Below are positions 24,860-33,179 of a stretch of DNA of 40,822 bases, piece by piece. A model generated the notes under the pieces. It was not told where the DNA came from. It saw only the letters and a list, made by a program, of their open reading frames with translations, and did not search any database. Source of the DNA: Oscillospiraceae bacterium (lineage in GTDB: Bacteria; Bacillota; Clostridia; Oscillospirales; SIG627); contig SVQO01000020.1 in the NCBI GenBank assembly GCA_015065325.1, positions 1 to 40,822 of the forward strand, written 5' to 3'. A program made the translations under genes and the position numbers. Each line of letters starts with the position of its first letter. Positions within the stretch are counted from its first letter, which is position 1.

Positions 24860-26518
24860 ATGAAGAAAATACTTGCTTTTATACTACTGTGCGCTACGCT
24901 TATGACGGCAAATTTTGCCGTCTTTGCGGAGGTGCAAGAAAAGGATACCTTTTACTTGAATGAACAGAAGGATATCGTTATTGCGATCTCTTGGGATCAG
25001 GCAAAGCCTGCTATCGTATTCATCGATCCGGAGGGGATAGAATACAATCCCGATCAATCGGCCGAGGGAACTATGACGGCTGAAAACACTACCACCAAAA
25101 CGATCTATTACATTGTGCAGGGTGCTGCCCAGGGCCAATGGCGCGTGCGTTACGACAAGGGTACCAACAGCAGAATCGATATAGAGCTGCACGAATACAA
25201 AAAGGGACTTTTTATCGAAAACTTCACCTTGGGAACGATCGAAGAAAAATATCTTCCGGTTTCCTTTCAGGTGTCCGGAGAGGACGGCGCGTATTATAAC
25301 TATCGCATCAGTGCGATGATCGATCACACCGGCTCGGAAAAGGTAGTAGCCAGTGGCACCGCGAGAGTTGGCGACGTAAAAAACACCCGTGCAAATCTTT
25401 CTGCGCTTTCCAGCTATAATGCTTATATGCTTAAGCTCTACGTTTGGCAGAATGAAGACGGAAGTGACCTTTTTGACTTTATGTTTTCCCCTACCTTTGA
25501 ATTTGTCAACAAGGCCATGGACAAATATGCATCGGATTTCAAGATGATCGTTTGCCCTGATGAAAGCTTGCTTTACGTAGGCTTTGACAAGCTGGACTAC
25601 AACGTGGACGGAATGTTGGTGGCGGTATTTGAGGACGGAGGGGAAGAACCGATCTTCTTTGACGAATACGATCGGGATAAAGAAGAGATCCAGCTTGCCT
25701 ACGATCCTGCTGCCAAAGAGGTAAGCGTTGAGGTATCCTACAAGGTCGATGGAGTCAATACTACGCCGATTCGGAAAACTGCAAAAATTTCTGATATGGC
25801 GATCTCCATTCCTTCGGGTGAGGCGTTTAATTCCATCAATCTTCCCATGACCTATAAAGGTCTTGAAAAGCAACTTTGCGCAGTTACCGTCAACGGCTAC
25901 GTTACCGAGCTTGTTTTGGACGGAAAAGGCCAAAGTAACATTACTCTCGGGGACGATTGGAACACCCTCAGAATTGAGTATCTAGATCAGAACGGCGTTA
26001 CTTGGCTGATCGAAAGAGAAATTTTTGTGGATCGAATTCCGCCTGTACTCCATATGAGTCAGAATTATGACGGAATGGCAGTCAGTGCGGAGGAGGTTGC
26101 CGTGAGCGGTACCACTTCGGATTGCGAAGAATTGCTCATTAACGGAAAATCGGTAAAAATCGAAGCGAACGGTGCTTTCTCCGAAAAAATCAAGCTTTCA
26201 AAAGGGGAAAACCGCGTTACCGTTATTGCCAAGGATGCCTTGGGTAATGAAACCAGATACAGCGCTGTGATTTTCAGCGGAGTAATTACGGAGAATAAGG
26301 GAACGGAGAATACGGCTCCCGGCGCATTTCTGGAAAAGATTTTTTCGCAGGACAGCTACTTTGTTTTGATCTCAAGCTCCGTGATCGCCCTTCTTATCGT
26401 TGCCTATGCTTTGATTTTCTGGAGAAAACAAAAAGAAAAAACACAGGGAGAAAAGAAAGAAAAAAAGCAAAAAAAAGAAAAGAAAGTGAAACCCAAAAAG
26501 GGGGATGCTGAAAAATGA
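24860..26518 (+). CDS. Secreted single-span protein of the VWA operon
   Basis: A 552-residue protein. It has a signal peptide (cleavage probably after AVFA, near residue 23), an extracellular beta-rich region, and a bacterial Ig-like domain at about 395-475 with the pattern VSGTTSDCEELLINGK...FSEKIKLSKGENRVTVIAKDALGNE (ending written in part). A membrane helix near 500-520 and a lysine-rich cytoplasmic tail (about 30 residues, mostly K and E) end it. It lies 15 bases after the VWA gene. The stop overlaps the start of the next gene (ATGA). No known family is evident; it is probably a partner or regulator of the VWA protein. Confidence 0.75.
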   Translation: MKKILAFILLCATLMTANFAVFAEVQEKDTFYLNEQKDIVIAISWDQAKPAIVFIDPEGIEYNPDQSAEGTMTAENTTTKTIYYIVQGAAQGQWRVRYDKGTNSRIDIELHEYKKGLFIENFTLGTIEEKYLPVSFQVSGEDGAYYNYRISAMIDHTGSEKVVASGTARVGDVKNTRANLSALSSYNAYMLKLYVWQNEDGSDLFDFMFSPTFEFVNKAMDKYASDFKMIVCPDESLLYVGFDKLDYNVDGMLVAVFEDGGEEPIFFDEYDRDKEEIQLAYDPAAKEVSVEVSYKVDGVNTTPIRKTAKISDMAISIPSGEAFNSINLPMTYKGLEKQLCAVTVNGYVTELVLDGKGQSNITLGDDWNTLRIEYLDQNGVTWLIEREIFVDRIPPVLHMSQNYDGMAVSAEEVAVSGTTSDCEELLINGKSVKIEANGAFSEKIKLSKGENRVTVIAKDALGNETRYSAVIFSGVITENKGTENTAPGAFLEKIFSQDSYFVLISSSVIALLIVAYALIFWRKQKEKTQGEKKEKKQKKEKKVKPKKGDAEK

Positions 26519-27099
26519 AAATCATGAAATGGATTGCCAGATACACATTTTTTGTCCTTCTTCTTGCTGCGTGCATCGTTTTCAGTGTTTATTGCTTTGG
26601 GGTTGCGGCAGAGATCTCCGATCAGATTGATGAGGTTTCCTTTATAGAAATGGCATCGGAGTCTGTTGAGGATGCGGGCAAGTTGTTGGAAAGAAGAGAT
26701 TTGTTTAACGATCTTGCCGTCTCCGGCATTGTTGCGGGAGTAATCGTTCTTCTTGTCATTGCTCTCCTTGTTGTCTATCAAATCAAGGAGAAAAAGATCA
26801 TTGAATTTTTTGCAGATCTGACCCAAAAAAACAAAGAAACGAAAAAGACGAAGCAGACGCCGCAGGCGTCCGTTCCTCTTGTTTCGGATTCTGAGCCAAA
26901 GGGTGTAACGGACGGTGAACCGATTGATCGGAACGTAAAGGAGCCTGAGGTAAAAGTTCCTTCCGAAGAAGCTTTCGTTGCTGTTGAAACAGAACAGAAA
27001 ACTGAAGCGGAGGCTCCTACTTTTTGCGACCAATGCGGCACACCTTTTGAAGCGGGACAGAAATTTTGCTTTAATTGTGGAGTTAAGCTGCAGAAATAG
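26515..27099 (+). CDS. Two-span membrane protein with C-terminal zinc ribbon
   Basis: A 194-residue protein. Helices lie near residues 9-30 and 66-88, with an acidic extracellular stretch of about 35 residues between. A charged low-complexity linker leads to a zinc ribbon at the end (CDQCGTPFEAGQKFCFNCG, four cysteines in two CxxC pairs). Because the loop between helices faces out, the ribbon is cytoplasmic. The gene overlaps the preceding one by 4 bases. It may relay a signal from the surface complex to cytoplasmic partners, but this is inferred from layout only. Confidence 0.75.
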   Translation: MKIMKWIARYTFFVLLLAACIVFSVYCFGVAAEISDQIDEVSFIEMASESVEDAGKLLERRDLFNDLAVSGIVAGVIVLLVIALLVVYQIKEKKIIEFFADLTQKNKETKKTKQTPQASVPLVSDSEPKGVTDGEPIDRNVKEPEVKVPSEEAFVAVETEQKTEAEAPTFCDQCGTPFEAGQKFCFNCGVKLQK

Positions 27100-27108
27100 T
27101 CAAAAAAC

Positions 27109-27148
27109 AAAAGGCATCGCACTTTTGCGACGCCTTTTCGTTTTTTTG
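27109..27148 (+). terminator. Terminator of the VWA operon
   Basis: AAAAGGC / GCCTTTT with an inner CGC/GCG stem forms a hairpin followed by a run of seven T, 10 bases after the zinc-ribbon gene's stop. Confidence 0.82.
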
Positions 27149-27177
27149 TTCGGAATGAGCAAATTATAGCGAAATAT

Positions 27178-27306
27178 CAGTTAACGCTGATGTGAATTTA
27201 TGCCTACGGCATAATGGAGCAGTGAAGCTAAATCTGCCACTCGTCGTCTGAGAGCATTTCACATTGAAAAGCAATATTTCATCCGCCCGCAAGGGTGGAA
27301 TTAGTT
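27178..27306. repeat. Degenerate small-hairpin cluster next to tRNA-Ala
   Basis: No gene is seen here. Small hairpins occur, for example TATGCC/GGCATA near 27200, and GTGAAG/TTTCAC-like words. It ends in TTAGTTGAAAA just before a long hairpin that abuts the tRNA. The nest at 36.14-36.31 kb ends in the same word before another tRNA, so the two regions look related though degraded here. Confidence 0.4.
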
Positions 27307-27342
27307 GAAAACGACAGATTCCTGTCGGAATCTGTCGTTTTC
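27307..27342 (-). terminator. tRNA-Ala terminator hairpin
   Basis: A perfect 16-bp stem (27307-27322 with 27327-27342) and a 4-base loop, starting directly after the encoded CCA. On the minus strand the stem ends in GTTTTC. The strong stem rather than a T run probably stops transcription. Confidence 0.65.
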
Positions 27343-27418
27343 TGGTGGAGCATAGGGGACTTGAACCCCTGACCCCAACACTGCCAGTGTTGTGCGCTCC
27401 CAACTGCGCTAATGCCCC
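27343..27418 (-). tRNA. tRNA-Ala(GGC)
   Basis: A complete cloverleaf on the minus strand, with 7-bp acceptor stem GGGGCAT/ATGCTCC including the alanine identity pair G3:U70, anticodon loop CTGGCAG (anticodon GGC), and encoded CCA. The promoter upstream has a 17-base spacer. Confidence 0.96.
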
Positions 27419-27435
27419 GCATATTCGGTAGTGGG

Positions 27436-27464
27436 ATTATAACACAGCAAAGGGGAAAATGCAA
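27436..27464 (-). promoter_or_regulatory. tRNA-Ala promoter
   Basis: On the minus strand TTGCAT (complement of 27459-27464) and TATAAT (complement of 27436-27441) with a 17-base spacer. Confidence 0.75.
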
Positions 27465-27482
27465 TGGTTTTTCGAGAAGTTT

Positions 27483-27923
27483 TTATATTTTTTTCTTTTT
27501 ATGCAAAAAAAGGTGAAGAATTCCCGAGACCAGACCCATACCGACGGCAAGACCCAGTGTGGTATAAGCCGTGCCGCTTCCGTAGAGGCGGAACATCGGC
27601 CAATCGCGGGAAACTGCCGCATCCATGGTGCGATACAGAGAGCCGCCGGGGATCATTGGGATCAAGGCGGCAATATAAAAGACCGTAGCAGGGGCTTTCA
27701 GCAGTCTCGCCAAAATTTCGGCGTAGATCTGGCAGGCGGCACCAGCTGCAAGAGACGCGAGAAACAGATGAAGATGAAAACAATCGTACGAGAGCAGATA
27801 GACTCCGCAGCACAATACACCGCCGAGAGAACAGAGAAAAAGGTTCTTTTTGGGTACACGGAATACCATAGAAAAGCCCAAAGAGCCGAAAAAGGAGGTA
27901 ATCAACTGGATCAGTGCCATCAT
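27483..27923 (-). CDS. Threonine/serine exporter, ThrE_2-type subunit
   Basis: A 146-residue membrane protein with four or five helices, matching the shorter C-terminal half of ThrE exporters (PF12821 type), with the conserved IPMIPGGSLYRTM segment. It is paired with the larger ThrE half immediately upstream: the start follows the upstream stop by 1 base, with GGAGG bridging the two. The halves probably form one exporter for threonine, serine or a related small molecule. A second ATG at 27920 is an equally good start. Confidence 0.87.
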   Translation of the reverse strand: MMALIQLITSFFGSLGFSMVFRVPKKNLFLCSLGGVLCCGVYLLSYDCFHLHLFLASLAAGAACQIYAEILARLLKAPATVFYIAALIPMIPGGSLYRTMDAAVSRDWPMFRLYGSGTAYTTLGLAVGMGLVSGILHLFLHKKKKI

Positions 27924-27924
27924 T

Positions 27925-28689
27925 TCACCTCCCGCAAAGCATCAGGGCAAGGATGAAGCCTGCTGCCAGACAAGCCGCCCAAAGCAGACATTCCAAAAGC
28001 TTCGTCACGCCGGAAATGGTATCGCCGATGAGCATATCCCGCACTGCCATGGTGGTGGCGATCCCCGGTACGATCAGCATGATATCTCCGATGATGATCT
28101 TATCGATCTGCAGGGCGAGGAAGGGAAGCAGCTTTGCGAGAAGACAAGCACTGCAACCCACCAACAAGGAAATGACGAAAAGAGAAAAGGCCTTGTTGGA
28201 AAAACGATGCTCCAGCTTTTCCTGAAACAGGCAGATCAAAAGTCCGAACAAGGCGGCAAAAAGTCCCTCGAAAATTCCTCCGCCGAAAAAGATCGCGAAG
28301 GCACCCGAGGCAATGGCGGAGCCGATATACAGAGGCAAGGGCTTGGAGACGCTTGCAGAAATACGGTCAAGCCCCTCGGACAGCTCTTTTGGAGAGAGGT
28401 GTTTTTCTACGCATTCCCGACTGAGCTCGTTGAGCTTGTGAAGCTTTTCAAAGTCGTTGCTTCCCGTGGAGGTGATCCGTCTCGTTCCTGTGAATTCCTC
28501 GTCCTCGAAGCGAAGCGTGAGAACGAGACTTGCGGTTATGGCAAAAACCTCGGTTCGAAGGGCTCCGTAGGAAGCCCCGATGCGGCTGAGAGAATCCTCT
28601 ACGCGGCTGATCTCTGCGCCGGCTGCCATCATGGCTTCTCCGAAATTCAGAAATATGGGCACCAGTGCCCTTCGTTGCGTTTGATCCAT
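27925..28689 (-). CDS. Threonine/serine exporter, ThrE N-terminal-type subunit
   Basis: A 254-residue protein matching the N-terminal half of ThrE (PF06738 type). It has the cytoplasmic segment FGEAMMAAGAEISRVEDSLSRI at the start (given in part), the ITSTGSNDFEKLHKLNEL region, then about five membrane helices. The start at 28689 has GGAG 6 bases upstream; the open frame runs 120 codons further but crosses the promoter (TATAAT, complement of 28720-28725). It is divergent from the lysine operon. In full ThrE the two halves are fused; here they are split, as is common in Firmicutes. Confidence 0.87.
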   Translation of the reverse strand: MDQTQRRALVPIFLNFGEAMMAAGAEISRVEDSLSRIGASYGALRTEVFAITASLVLTLRFEDEEFTGTRRITSTGSNDFEKLHKLNELSRECVEKHLSPKELSEGLDRISASVSKPLPLYIGSAIASGAFAIFFGGGIFEGLFAALFGLLICLFQEKLEHRFSNKAFSLFVISLLVGCSACLLAKLLPFLALQIDKIIIGDIMLIVPGIATTMAVRDMLIGDTISGVTKLLECLLWAACLAAGFILALMLCGR

Positions 28690-28739
28690 AAAATACTCCG
28701 TTAGAAAAAATACTATATTATTATATCGGCTTCCCACAA

Positions 28740-29008
28740 AAAGAAAAAGTAGGTTTGAAAAAATATTTCCGTAATTCTTTTCTTTTTTTCTTCCCTTTGC
28801 CGTCATTTTTTCTGTTTCGGAAAATAACGAAGTTTTCGTTTTGTGACGCATTTTGATTGTGGGCATATATTGACAGCGGAAAGCCGTTTTTTGACGTTTT
28901 TCCGCCCCCGTATAAGCAGGTTTCACAAAGAGAAATCGCTTGACGAAAAACATTTTTTTCCATATTTGCCGAAAAGCATGAATTTCCCTGTCATTTTCGG
29001 AGAAATCC
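28740..29008. other. Intergenic region between thrE-like genes and the lysine leader
   Basis: About 270 bases without a credible gene. It is rich in T on the plus strand and holds several promoter-like words (TTGACA near 28870, TTGACG near 28896 and TTGACG near 28942) but no clear spacing to a -10. No conserved structure was recognised before the lysine promoter. Confidence 0.4.
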
Positions 29009-29037
29009 TTGACAATTATGGGATTTTGTGATACGCT
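29009..29037 (+). promoter_or_regulatory. Promoter of the lysine operon
   Basis: TTGACA 29009-29014 and TACGCT 29032-29037 with a 17-base spacer; transcription would begin a few bases before the riboswitch. Confidence 0.65.
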
Positions 29038-29045
29038 TAAGGCGT

Positions 29046-29206
29046 GATAGAGGTGCACTTAATCAAGAGTAATTTCTTGTTTTGTGAGCTGCCGAAGCTC
29101 AGGAAATGAAAGGGGTGGGTGCCGAAGCGGCTTCCATTCGGACAGGGGCTTGCTGGCAGCTGGGAATAAGATCTCAGATGTTGTCGCAGAAATGCGGAGC
29201 GCTATC
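29046..29206 (+). ncRNA. Lysine riboswitch (L-box)
   Basis: A leader with the features of the lysine aptamer: GATAGAGGTGC at 29046-29056, the AGTA element, GAGCTGCCGAAGCTC (29087-29100), a second TGCCGAAG near 29121, GCTGGCAGCTGG near 29150, and closing GCTATC at 29201-29206 that pairs with GATAG to form P1. The terminator follows at 29244, giving a transcription-stop platform. Lysine binding should favour termination and lower dapA-lysC-lysA. Confidence 0.9.
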
Positions 29207-29243
29207 CGATTTCCTGAAAGTGAATTCTTTTATGTTTGGAGAC

Positions 29244-29273
29244 GGTGGCTGTTCTGCAGCTACCTATTTTTTT
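29244..29273 (+). terminator. Riboswitch-controlled terminator
   Basis: GGTGGCTG (29244-29251) pairs with CAGCTACC (29257-29264) with one G-U pair, followed by a T7 run ending 17 bases before dapA. The competing antiterminator cannot be drawn with confidence by eye. Confidence 0.82.
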
Positions 29274-29289
29274 AGAGAAAGGATATGCT

Positions 29290-30180
29290 ATGAAAAATAC
29301 CATTTTCCGCGGTGCCGCCACGGCAATTATCACGCCTATGAAGCAGGACGGCTCAGTCGATTATGAAACCTTTGCCCGTCTGATCGAGTTCCAGATCGAG
29401 GGTGGCATCAGTGCCATCGTCGTTTGCGGTACGACCGGTGAAGCGGCTACACTTTCCACCGAGGAGCATATTTCCGTCATTGAATTTTGTGTAAAGACCG
29501 TAGCGGGCAGAGTTCCCGTGATCGCAGGTACCGGCTCTAACGATACCGCCTACGGCATCGAGCTCAACCGCTTGGCGTGTAAGGCAGGTGCCGACGCGCT
29601 TCTGATGGTGACGCCTTACTATAACAAAGCTACCCAGAACGGACTCTACGAACATTTTAAGCGCATGGCGGATGCTACCGAGAAGCCGATTATTTTGTAC
29701 AACGTGCCTTCCAGAACCGGTTGCAATCTGAAGCCTGAGACGGTTGCCCGTCTTGCGGATCATCCGATGATTGCAGGCGTGAAGGAAGCCAGCGGCGACC
29801 TTTCCCAGGTTGCTACTCTTGCCGCTTTGTGCGGAGATAAGATCGACATTTATTCCGGCAACGACGATCAAATCCTGCCCGTTCTTTCTTTGGGCGGTGC
29901 CGGCGTCATTTCCGTTTTGTCCAATCCTTGCCCCGCAGAAACGGAGGCGATCTGTCAAAAATTCTTCGCGGGAGACACCGAGGGAGCAAAGGAACTTCAG
30001 CTTCGTTATCTGCCCTTGATCCATCTCTTGTTCTGCGAGGTCAACCCCATTCCCGCAAAAGCTGCTATGAGCGCTATGGGCTTTGGCGAAAATGCACTTC
30101 GTTTGCCTTTGACTCCCATGGAGGAGAAAAATCGAATGTGCCTGCTTGAAGAAATGAAAAGGCTGAATATATTGGTTTGA
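29290..30180 (+). CDS. dapA: 4-hydroxy-tetrahydrodipicolinate synthase
   Basis: A 296-residue aldolase-type TIM barrel that condenses pyruvate with aspartate semialdehyde, the first committed step of diaminopimelate and lysine synthesis in the cytoplasm. GTTGEAATL near residue 43, YNVPSRTG near 133 (catalytic Tyr) and GVKEASGD near 160 (Schiff-base Lys) are all present. The start at 29290 has AAAGGA before it; the frame extends 18 codons into the terminator and is not used. It leads the riboswitch-controlled operon and is followed by lysC after 12 bases. Confidence 0.96.
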   Translation: MKNTIFRGAATAIITPMKQDGSVDYETFARLIEFQIEGGISAIVVCGTTGEAATLSTEEHISVIEFCVKTVAGRVPVIAGTGSNDTAYGIELNRLACKAGADALLMVTPYYNKATQNGLYEHFKRMADATEKPIILYNVPSRTGCNLKPETVARLADHPMIAGVKEASGDLSQVATLAALCGDKIDIYSGNDDQILPVLSLGGAGVISVLSNPCPAETEAICQKFFAGDTEGAKELQLRYLPLIHLLFCEVNPIPAKAAMSAMGFGENALRLPLTPMEEKNRMCLLEEMKRLNILV

Positions 30181-30192
30181 GGTGAACGTAGT

Positions 30193-31506
30193 ATGTTAAA
30201 AGTTGTTAAATTCGGCGGAACCAGTCTTGCCAGTGCAACGCAGTTCCGCAAGGTCGGAGAGATTATTCGCGGGGACAAGAACCGCCGCTTTGTGGTGGCT
30301 TCCGCTCCCGGTAAGCGCTTCAGCTCCGACATTAAAGTAACGGATCTTCTTCTTTCCTGTTATCGTCTTGTTCGCGAGGGAGAGAGCTTTGAGGAACCCT
30401 TCGGTCAGATCTGTGACCGCTTCCGTGAGATCATCAAGGAGCTGGGGATTGACTTTTCTTTGGAAAAGGATTTTGCCGCCTTCCATGAAAGAATTCGCAA
30501 GGGAGCCAGCGAAGCGTATATCGCATCCCGCGGCGAACATTTCAATTCCAGAATTTTGGCAGCGTATCTGGGCTATCCTTTTGTGGAAAGCGCGGAAGCC
30601 ATTCTCTTTGACGAGAAGGGACGCCTTCTGGAGGAGGAGACCAACGAGAGACTCGGTGCCAAGCTGAGCCAGTATTCCTGTGCGGTATTGCCCGGCTTCT
30701 ACGGTGCTACCGAGTTTGGAGATATCCGCATCTTTTCCCGCGGCGGATCCGACATTACCGGTTCTCTGGTTGCCCGTGCCGTCAAGGCGGATATTTATGA
30801 AAACTGGACCGACGTATCCGGTCTTCTGATGGCAGACCCCCGTATCGTAGAGAACCCCCGTTCTATGGAGGTGGTGACCTACCGTGAATTGCGCGAGCTT
30901 TCCTATATGGGAGCCAGCGTTCTTCATGAGGATGCCATTTTCCCCGTCCGCAGAGAGGGGATTCCCATCAATATCCGTAATACCGACGAGCCGGATCACA
31001 TCGGCACGATGATCGTAGAACGCGCGGATAAGAGCGTAGGGATCGTTACCGGTATTGCCGGTAAAAAGGGCTTCGGTGCCATTTATATCGAGAAGTCCAT
31101 GATGAACAACGAATTGGGCTTCGGAAGAAGAGTGCTTTCCGTTCTGGAGGAGAAGGGAATCAGCTTTGAGCATTTCCCCAGCGGTATCGATACCATGACC
31201 GTAGTCGTGGATCGCGCGGCTCTGTTCGGACACGAAAACGAATTGATCCACGCCTTGCAGAAGGCGGTTCAGCCCGACCACATTCACTTGGTAGAGGACC
31301 TTTGTCTGATTGCCGTGGTGGGACGCGGTATGATGGGTAACCCCGGTACGGCGGCAAGACTGTTTACGGGACTTGCCAAGGAGAATATCAATATCCGTAT
31401 GATCGACCAGGGCTCCAGCGAGCTGAATATTATCGTAGCATTGGAGGAGAAGGATTACGAAAAGGCGATCCGCGCCATTTACGAAGCCTTCGCCGATCAA
31501 GTGTAA
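30193..31506 (+). CDS. lysC: Aspartate kinase
   Basis: A 437-residue aspartokinase. The N-terminal KFGGTSLAS motif, the RGGSDITGSLVARA motif near residue 184 and the C-terminal paired ACT regions (about 280-437) mark the family. It phosphorylates aspartate, the first step of the aspartate pathway. The gene lies in the lysine operon between dapA and lysA, so lysine control is expected through the riboswitch and probably through the ACT domains. GAGGTGA lies 10 bases before the start. Confidence 0.95.
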   Translation: MLKVVKFGGTSLASATQFRKVGEIIRGDKNRRFVVASAPGKRFSSDIKVTDLLLSCYRLVREGESFEEPFGQICDRFREIIKELGIDFSLEKDFAAFHERIRKGASEAYIASRGEHFNSRILAAYLGYPFVESAEAILFDEKGRLLEEETNERLGAKLSQYSCAVLPGFYGATEFGDIRIFSRGGSDITGSLVARAVKADIYENWTDVSGLLMADPRIVENPRSMEVVTYRELRELSYMGASVLHEDAIFPVRREGIPINIRNTDEPDHIGTMIVERADKSVGIVTGIAGKKGFGAIYIEKSMMNNELGFGRRVLSVLEEKGISFEHFPSGIDTMTVVVDRAALFGHENELIHALQKAVQPDHIHLVEDLCLIAVVGRGMMGNPGTAARLFTGLAKENINIRMIDQGSSELNIIVALEEKDYEKAIRAIYEAFADQV

Positions 31507-31520
31507 AACTAAGGAACTGT

Positions 31521-32816
31521 ATGATTTGTAAAAACTTGACTGTCGTTTCCGACAGACTGCTGTTTGCCGGCAGAGATCTGAGAGAGCTGGCAGACAAATA
31601 CGGAACTCCCTTGTATCTGATGGATGAGGATCGTATCCGTGAAAAATGCCGCATTTATCGGCAGGCGATGCAGGAAGCATTTGGTGAAAACAGTACCCCC
31701 GTGTATGCGAGCAAGGCTTGCTCCTTCCGCAGAATGTATTCCATTATGCGGGAAGAAAATATGGGGATTGAGGTGGTTTCCTCGGGAGAAATCTATACGG
31801 CGAAGATTGCCGGAGCAGATCTGTCCGAGGCGTATTTCAACGGAAACAACAAGACCGACGCGGACATTGCCTTTGCAATGGAAAGCGGAGTCGGTTATTT
31901 CGTGGTTGATAACGAAGAAGAAATCGACGCCATCGGTCGTATTGCCGCAGAAAAGGGGATCACACAGCAGGTGCTGCTCCGCATTACCCCCGGTATTGAT
32001 ACCCATACCTATGAGGCCATTCAGACCGGTCAGGTGGATTCCAAGTTCGGCTCTGCCATTGAGACCGGACAGGCAATGGCGATCACTAAAAAAAGTCTTG
32101 AGACCCGCGGTGTGAAGCTGGTCGGCTTCCACTGTCACGTGGGCAGCCTTGTGTTCGACTCCGACACCTTCCTTCGTTCGGCGGATATAATGTTTTCGTT
32201 TATGAACGAGGTTCGTGCAGAGACGGGCTTTGTGGCACAGGAGCTTTCCTTGGGCGGCGGTTACGGCGTTCGCTATACCGAATCCGATCCCGAGCTGGAT
32301 CTTCGTGCCAACATTCTGCTTGTCGGTAAGCAGGTGGATTCTCTTTGTAAGCGCTTTTCTTACCCCAAACCTAAAATAATCCTGGAGCCCGGCAGAAGCA
32401 TCGTTGCCGACGCGGGCTTGACCCTTTACACCGTGGGTACGGTCAAGCGTATTCCCGGGTATAAGACCTACGTATCCGTGGATGGAGGTATGACTGATAA
32501 TCCCCGCTTTGCTCTTTACGGCGCAATTCACGTTCCCGTTCTCCCCGAGAAGATGGGGGAGACGGAAAAAATGATCTGCTCCGTGGTGGGAAGATGCTGT
32601 GAGAGCGGAGATATTCTCTGCGAGGGAGCTAGTCTTCCGTCCCGTGTGGAGCGCGGAGATCTTCTTGCGGTGCTGACGACGGGTGCTTACAATTATTCTA
32701 TGGCTTCCCATTACAACCGAATTCCCAAGCCGCCCGTGGTGATGCTTTCCGACGGAAAGGACTATGTTGCGGTTCGCAGAGAGTCCTACGAGGATCTGAC
32801 AAAATTTGATCTGTAA
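31521..32816 (+). CDS. lysA: Diaminopimelate decarboxylase
   Basis: A 431-residue PLP enzyme that turns meso-diaminopimelate into lysine, the last step of the pathway. Seen: VYASKACS with the PLP lysine near residue 59, HCHVGS, GGGYGVRY, EPGRS and CCESGD, all in family order. AAGGA lies just before the ATG, and lysC ends 14 bases upstream. The operon thus joins the first and last steps of lysine synthesis; the middle steps are not in this window. Confidence 0.95.
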   Translation: MICKNLTVVSDRLLFAGRDLRELADKYGTPLYLMDEDRIREKCRIYRQAMQEAFGENSTPVYASKACSFRRMYSIMREENMGIEVVSSGEIYTAKIAGADLSEAYFNGNNKTDADIAFAMESGVGYFVVDNEEEIDAIGRIAAEKGITQQVLLRITPGIDTHTYEAIQTGQVDSKFGSAIETGQAMAITKKSLETRGVKLVGFHCHVGSLVFDSDTFLRSADIMFSFMNEVRAETGFVAQELSLGGGYGVRYTESDPELDLRANILLVGKQVDSLCKRFSYPKPKIILEPGRSIVADAGLTLYTVGTVKRIPGYKTYVSVDGGMTDNPRFALYGAIHVPVLPEKMGETEKMICSVVGRCCESGDILCEGASLPSRVERGDLLAVLTTGAYNYSMASHYNRIPKPPVVMLSDGKDYVAVRRESYEDLTKFDL

Positions 32817-32820
32817 ACAA

Positions 32821-32849
32821 AAAATCCCATTCAACCGAATGGGATTTTT
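32821..32849. terminator. Terminator of lysA, copy 1 of an identical hairpin
   Basis: A 29-base hairpin with stem ATCCCATTC / GAATGGGAT and loop AACC, A-rich before and T-rich after. It ends lysA on the plus strand and the ribbon-helix-helix gene on the minus strand. The same 29 bases recur at 33414-33442. Confidence 0.9.
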
Positions 32850-32879
32850 TAGCTTTTTTTACCATTTGAAAATGAGGAG

Positions 32880-33062
32880 TTACTGCTTTTCCTCGTATTC
32901 GTTCAGATCATTTAAAGCGTTCTTAACGGCTGCAATGACGAACGCGGAAAAGGTGCAGGAGGTTCCGCAAATTGCTTTCTCTACGTCTTCTACTACGTCA
33001 CAAGGAAAGCGAATCGTTTTATTAACGGTTGGCGATGCCTTCGGAATTTTGAATTTGCTCAT
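32880..33062 (-). CDS. Small ribbon-helix-helix-like regulator
   Basis: A 60-residue basic-to-acidic protein with the strand TVNKTIRFP followed by two helices (DVVEDVEKAI and FSAFVIAAVKNALNDL), the usual order of an RHH (Arc/MetJ/CopG) DNA-binding domain. The start at 33062 follows GAGG; the frame's earlier ATG at 33092 is upstream of the promoter site. It faces the AbrB-like gene across a region with two palindromes, which fits autoregulation. No toxin gene is seen next to it, so an antitoxin role is not supported. Confidence 0.7.
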   Translation of the reverse strand: MSKFKIPKASPTVNKTIRFPCDVVEDVEKAICGTSCTFSAFVIAAVKNALNDLNEYEEKQ

Positions 33063-33071
33063 AATATCCTC

Positions 33072-33141
33072 GCAATACAATTTGTAATGCACCTATTATA
33101 TTTCTTAAAAAATCAAATGTATGCATTGCATTTGCAATGCA
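33072..33141. promoter_or_regulatory. Divergent control region with two palindromic operators
   Basis: Two inverted repeats lie between the RHH gene and the AbrB-like gene: GCAATACA/TGTAATGC at 33072-33090 (one mismatch) and TGCATTGCA/TGCAATGCA at 33122-33141 (perfect). The second covers the -35 TTGCAT (33126-33131) of the rightward promoter, whose -10 is TATTAT at 33149-33154. The first lies just upstream of the RHH start. The shared GCAAT core suggests one regulator binds both. Confidence 0.6.
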
Positions 33142-33179
33142 AATGTGATATTATAAAACAAGGGAGGGGATTTTTATGA

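Noticed and set aside
30196-32834. Long minus-strand frames opposite lysC and lysA
   Set aside because: Both are shadows of well-recognised genes, with no ribosome binding sites or motifs.
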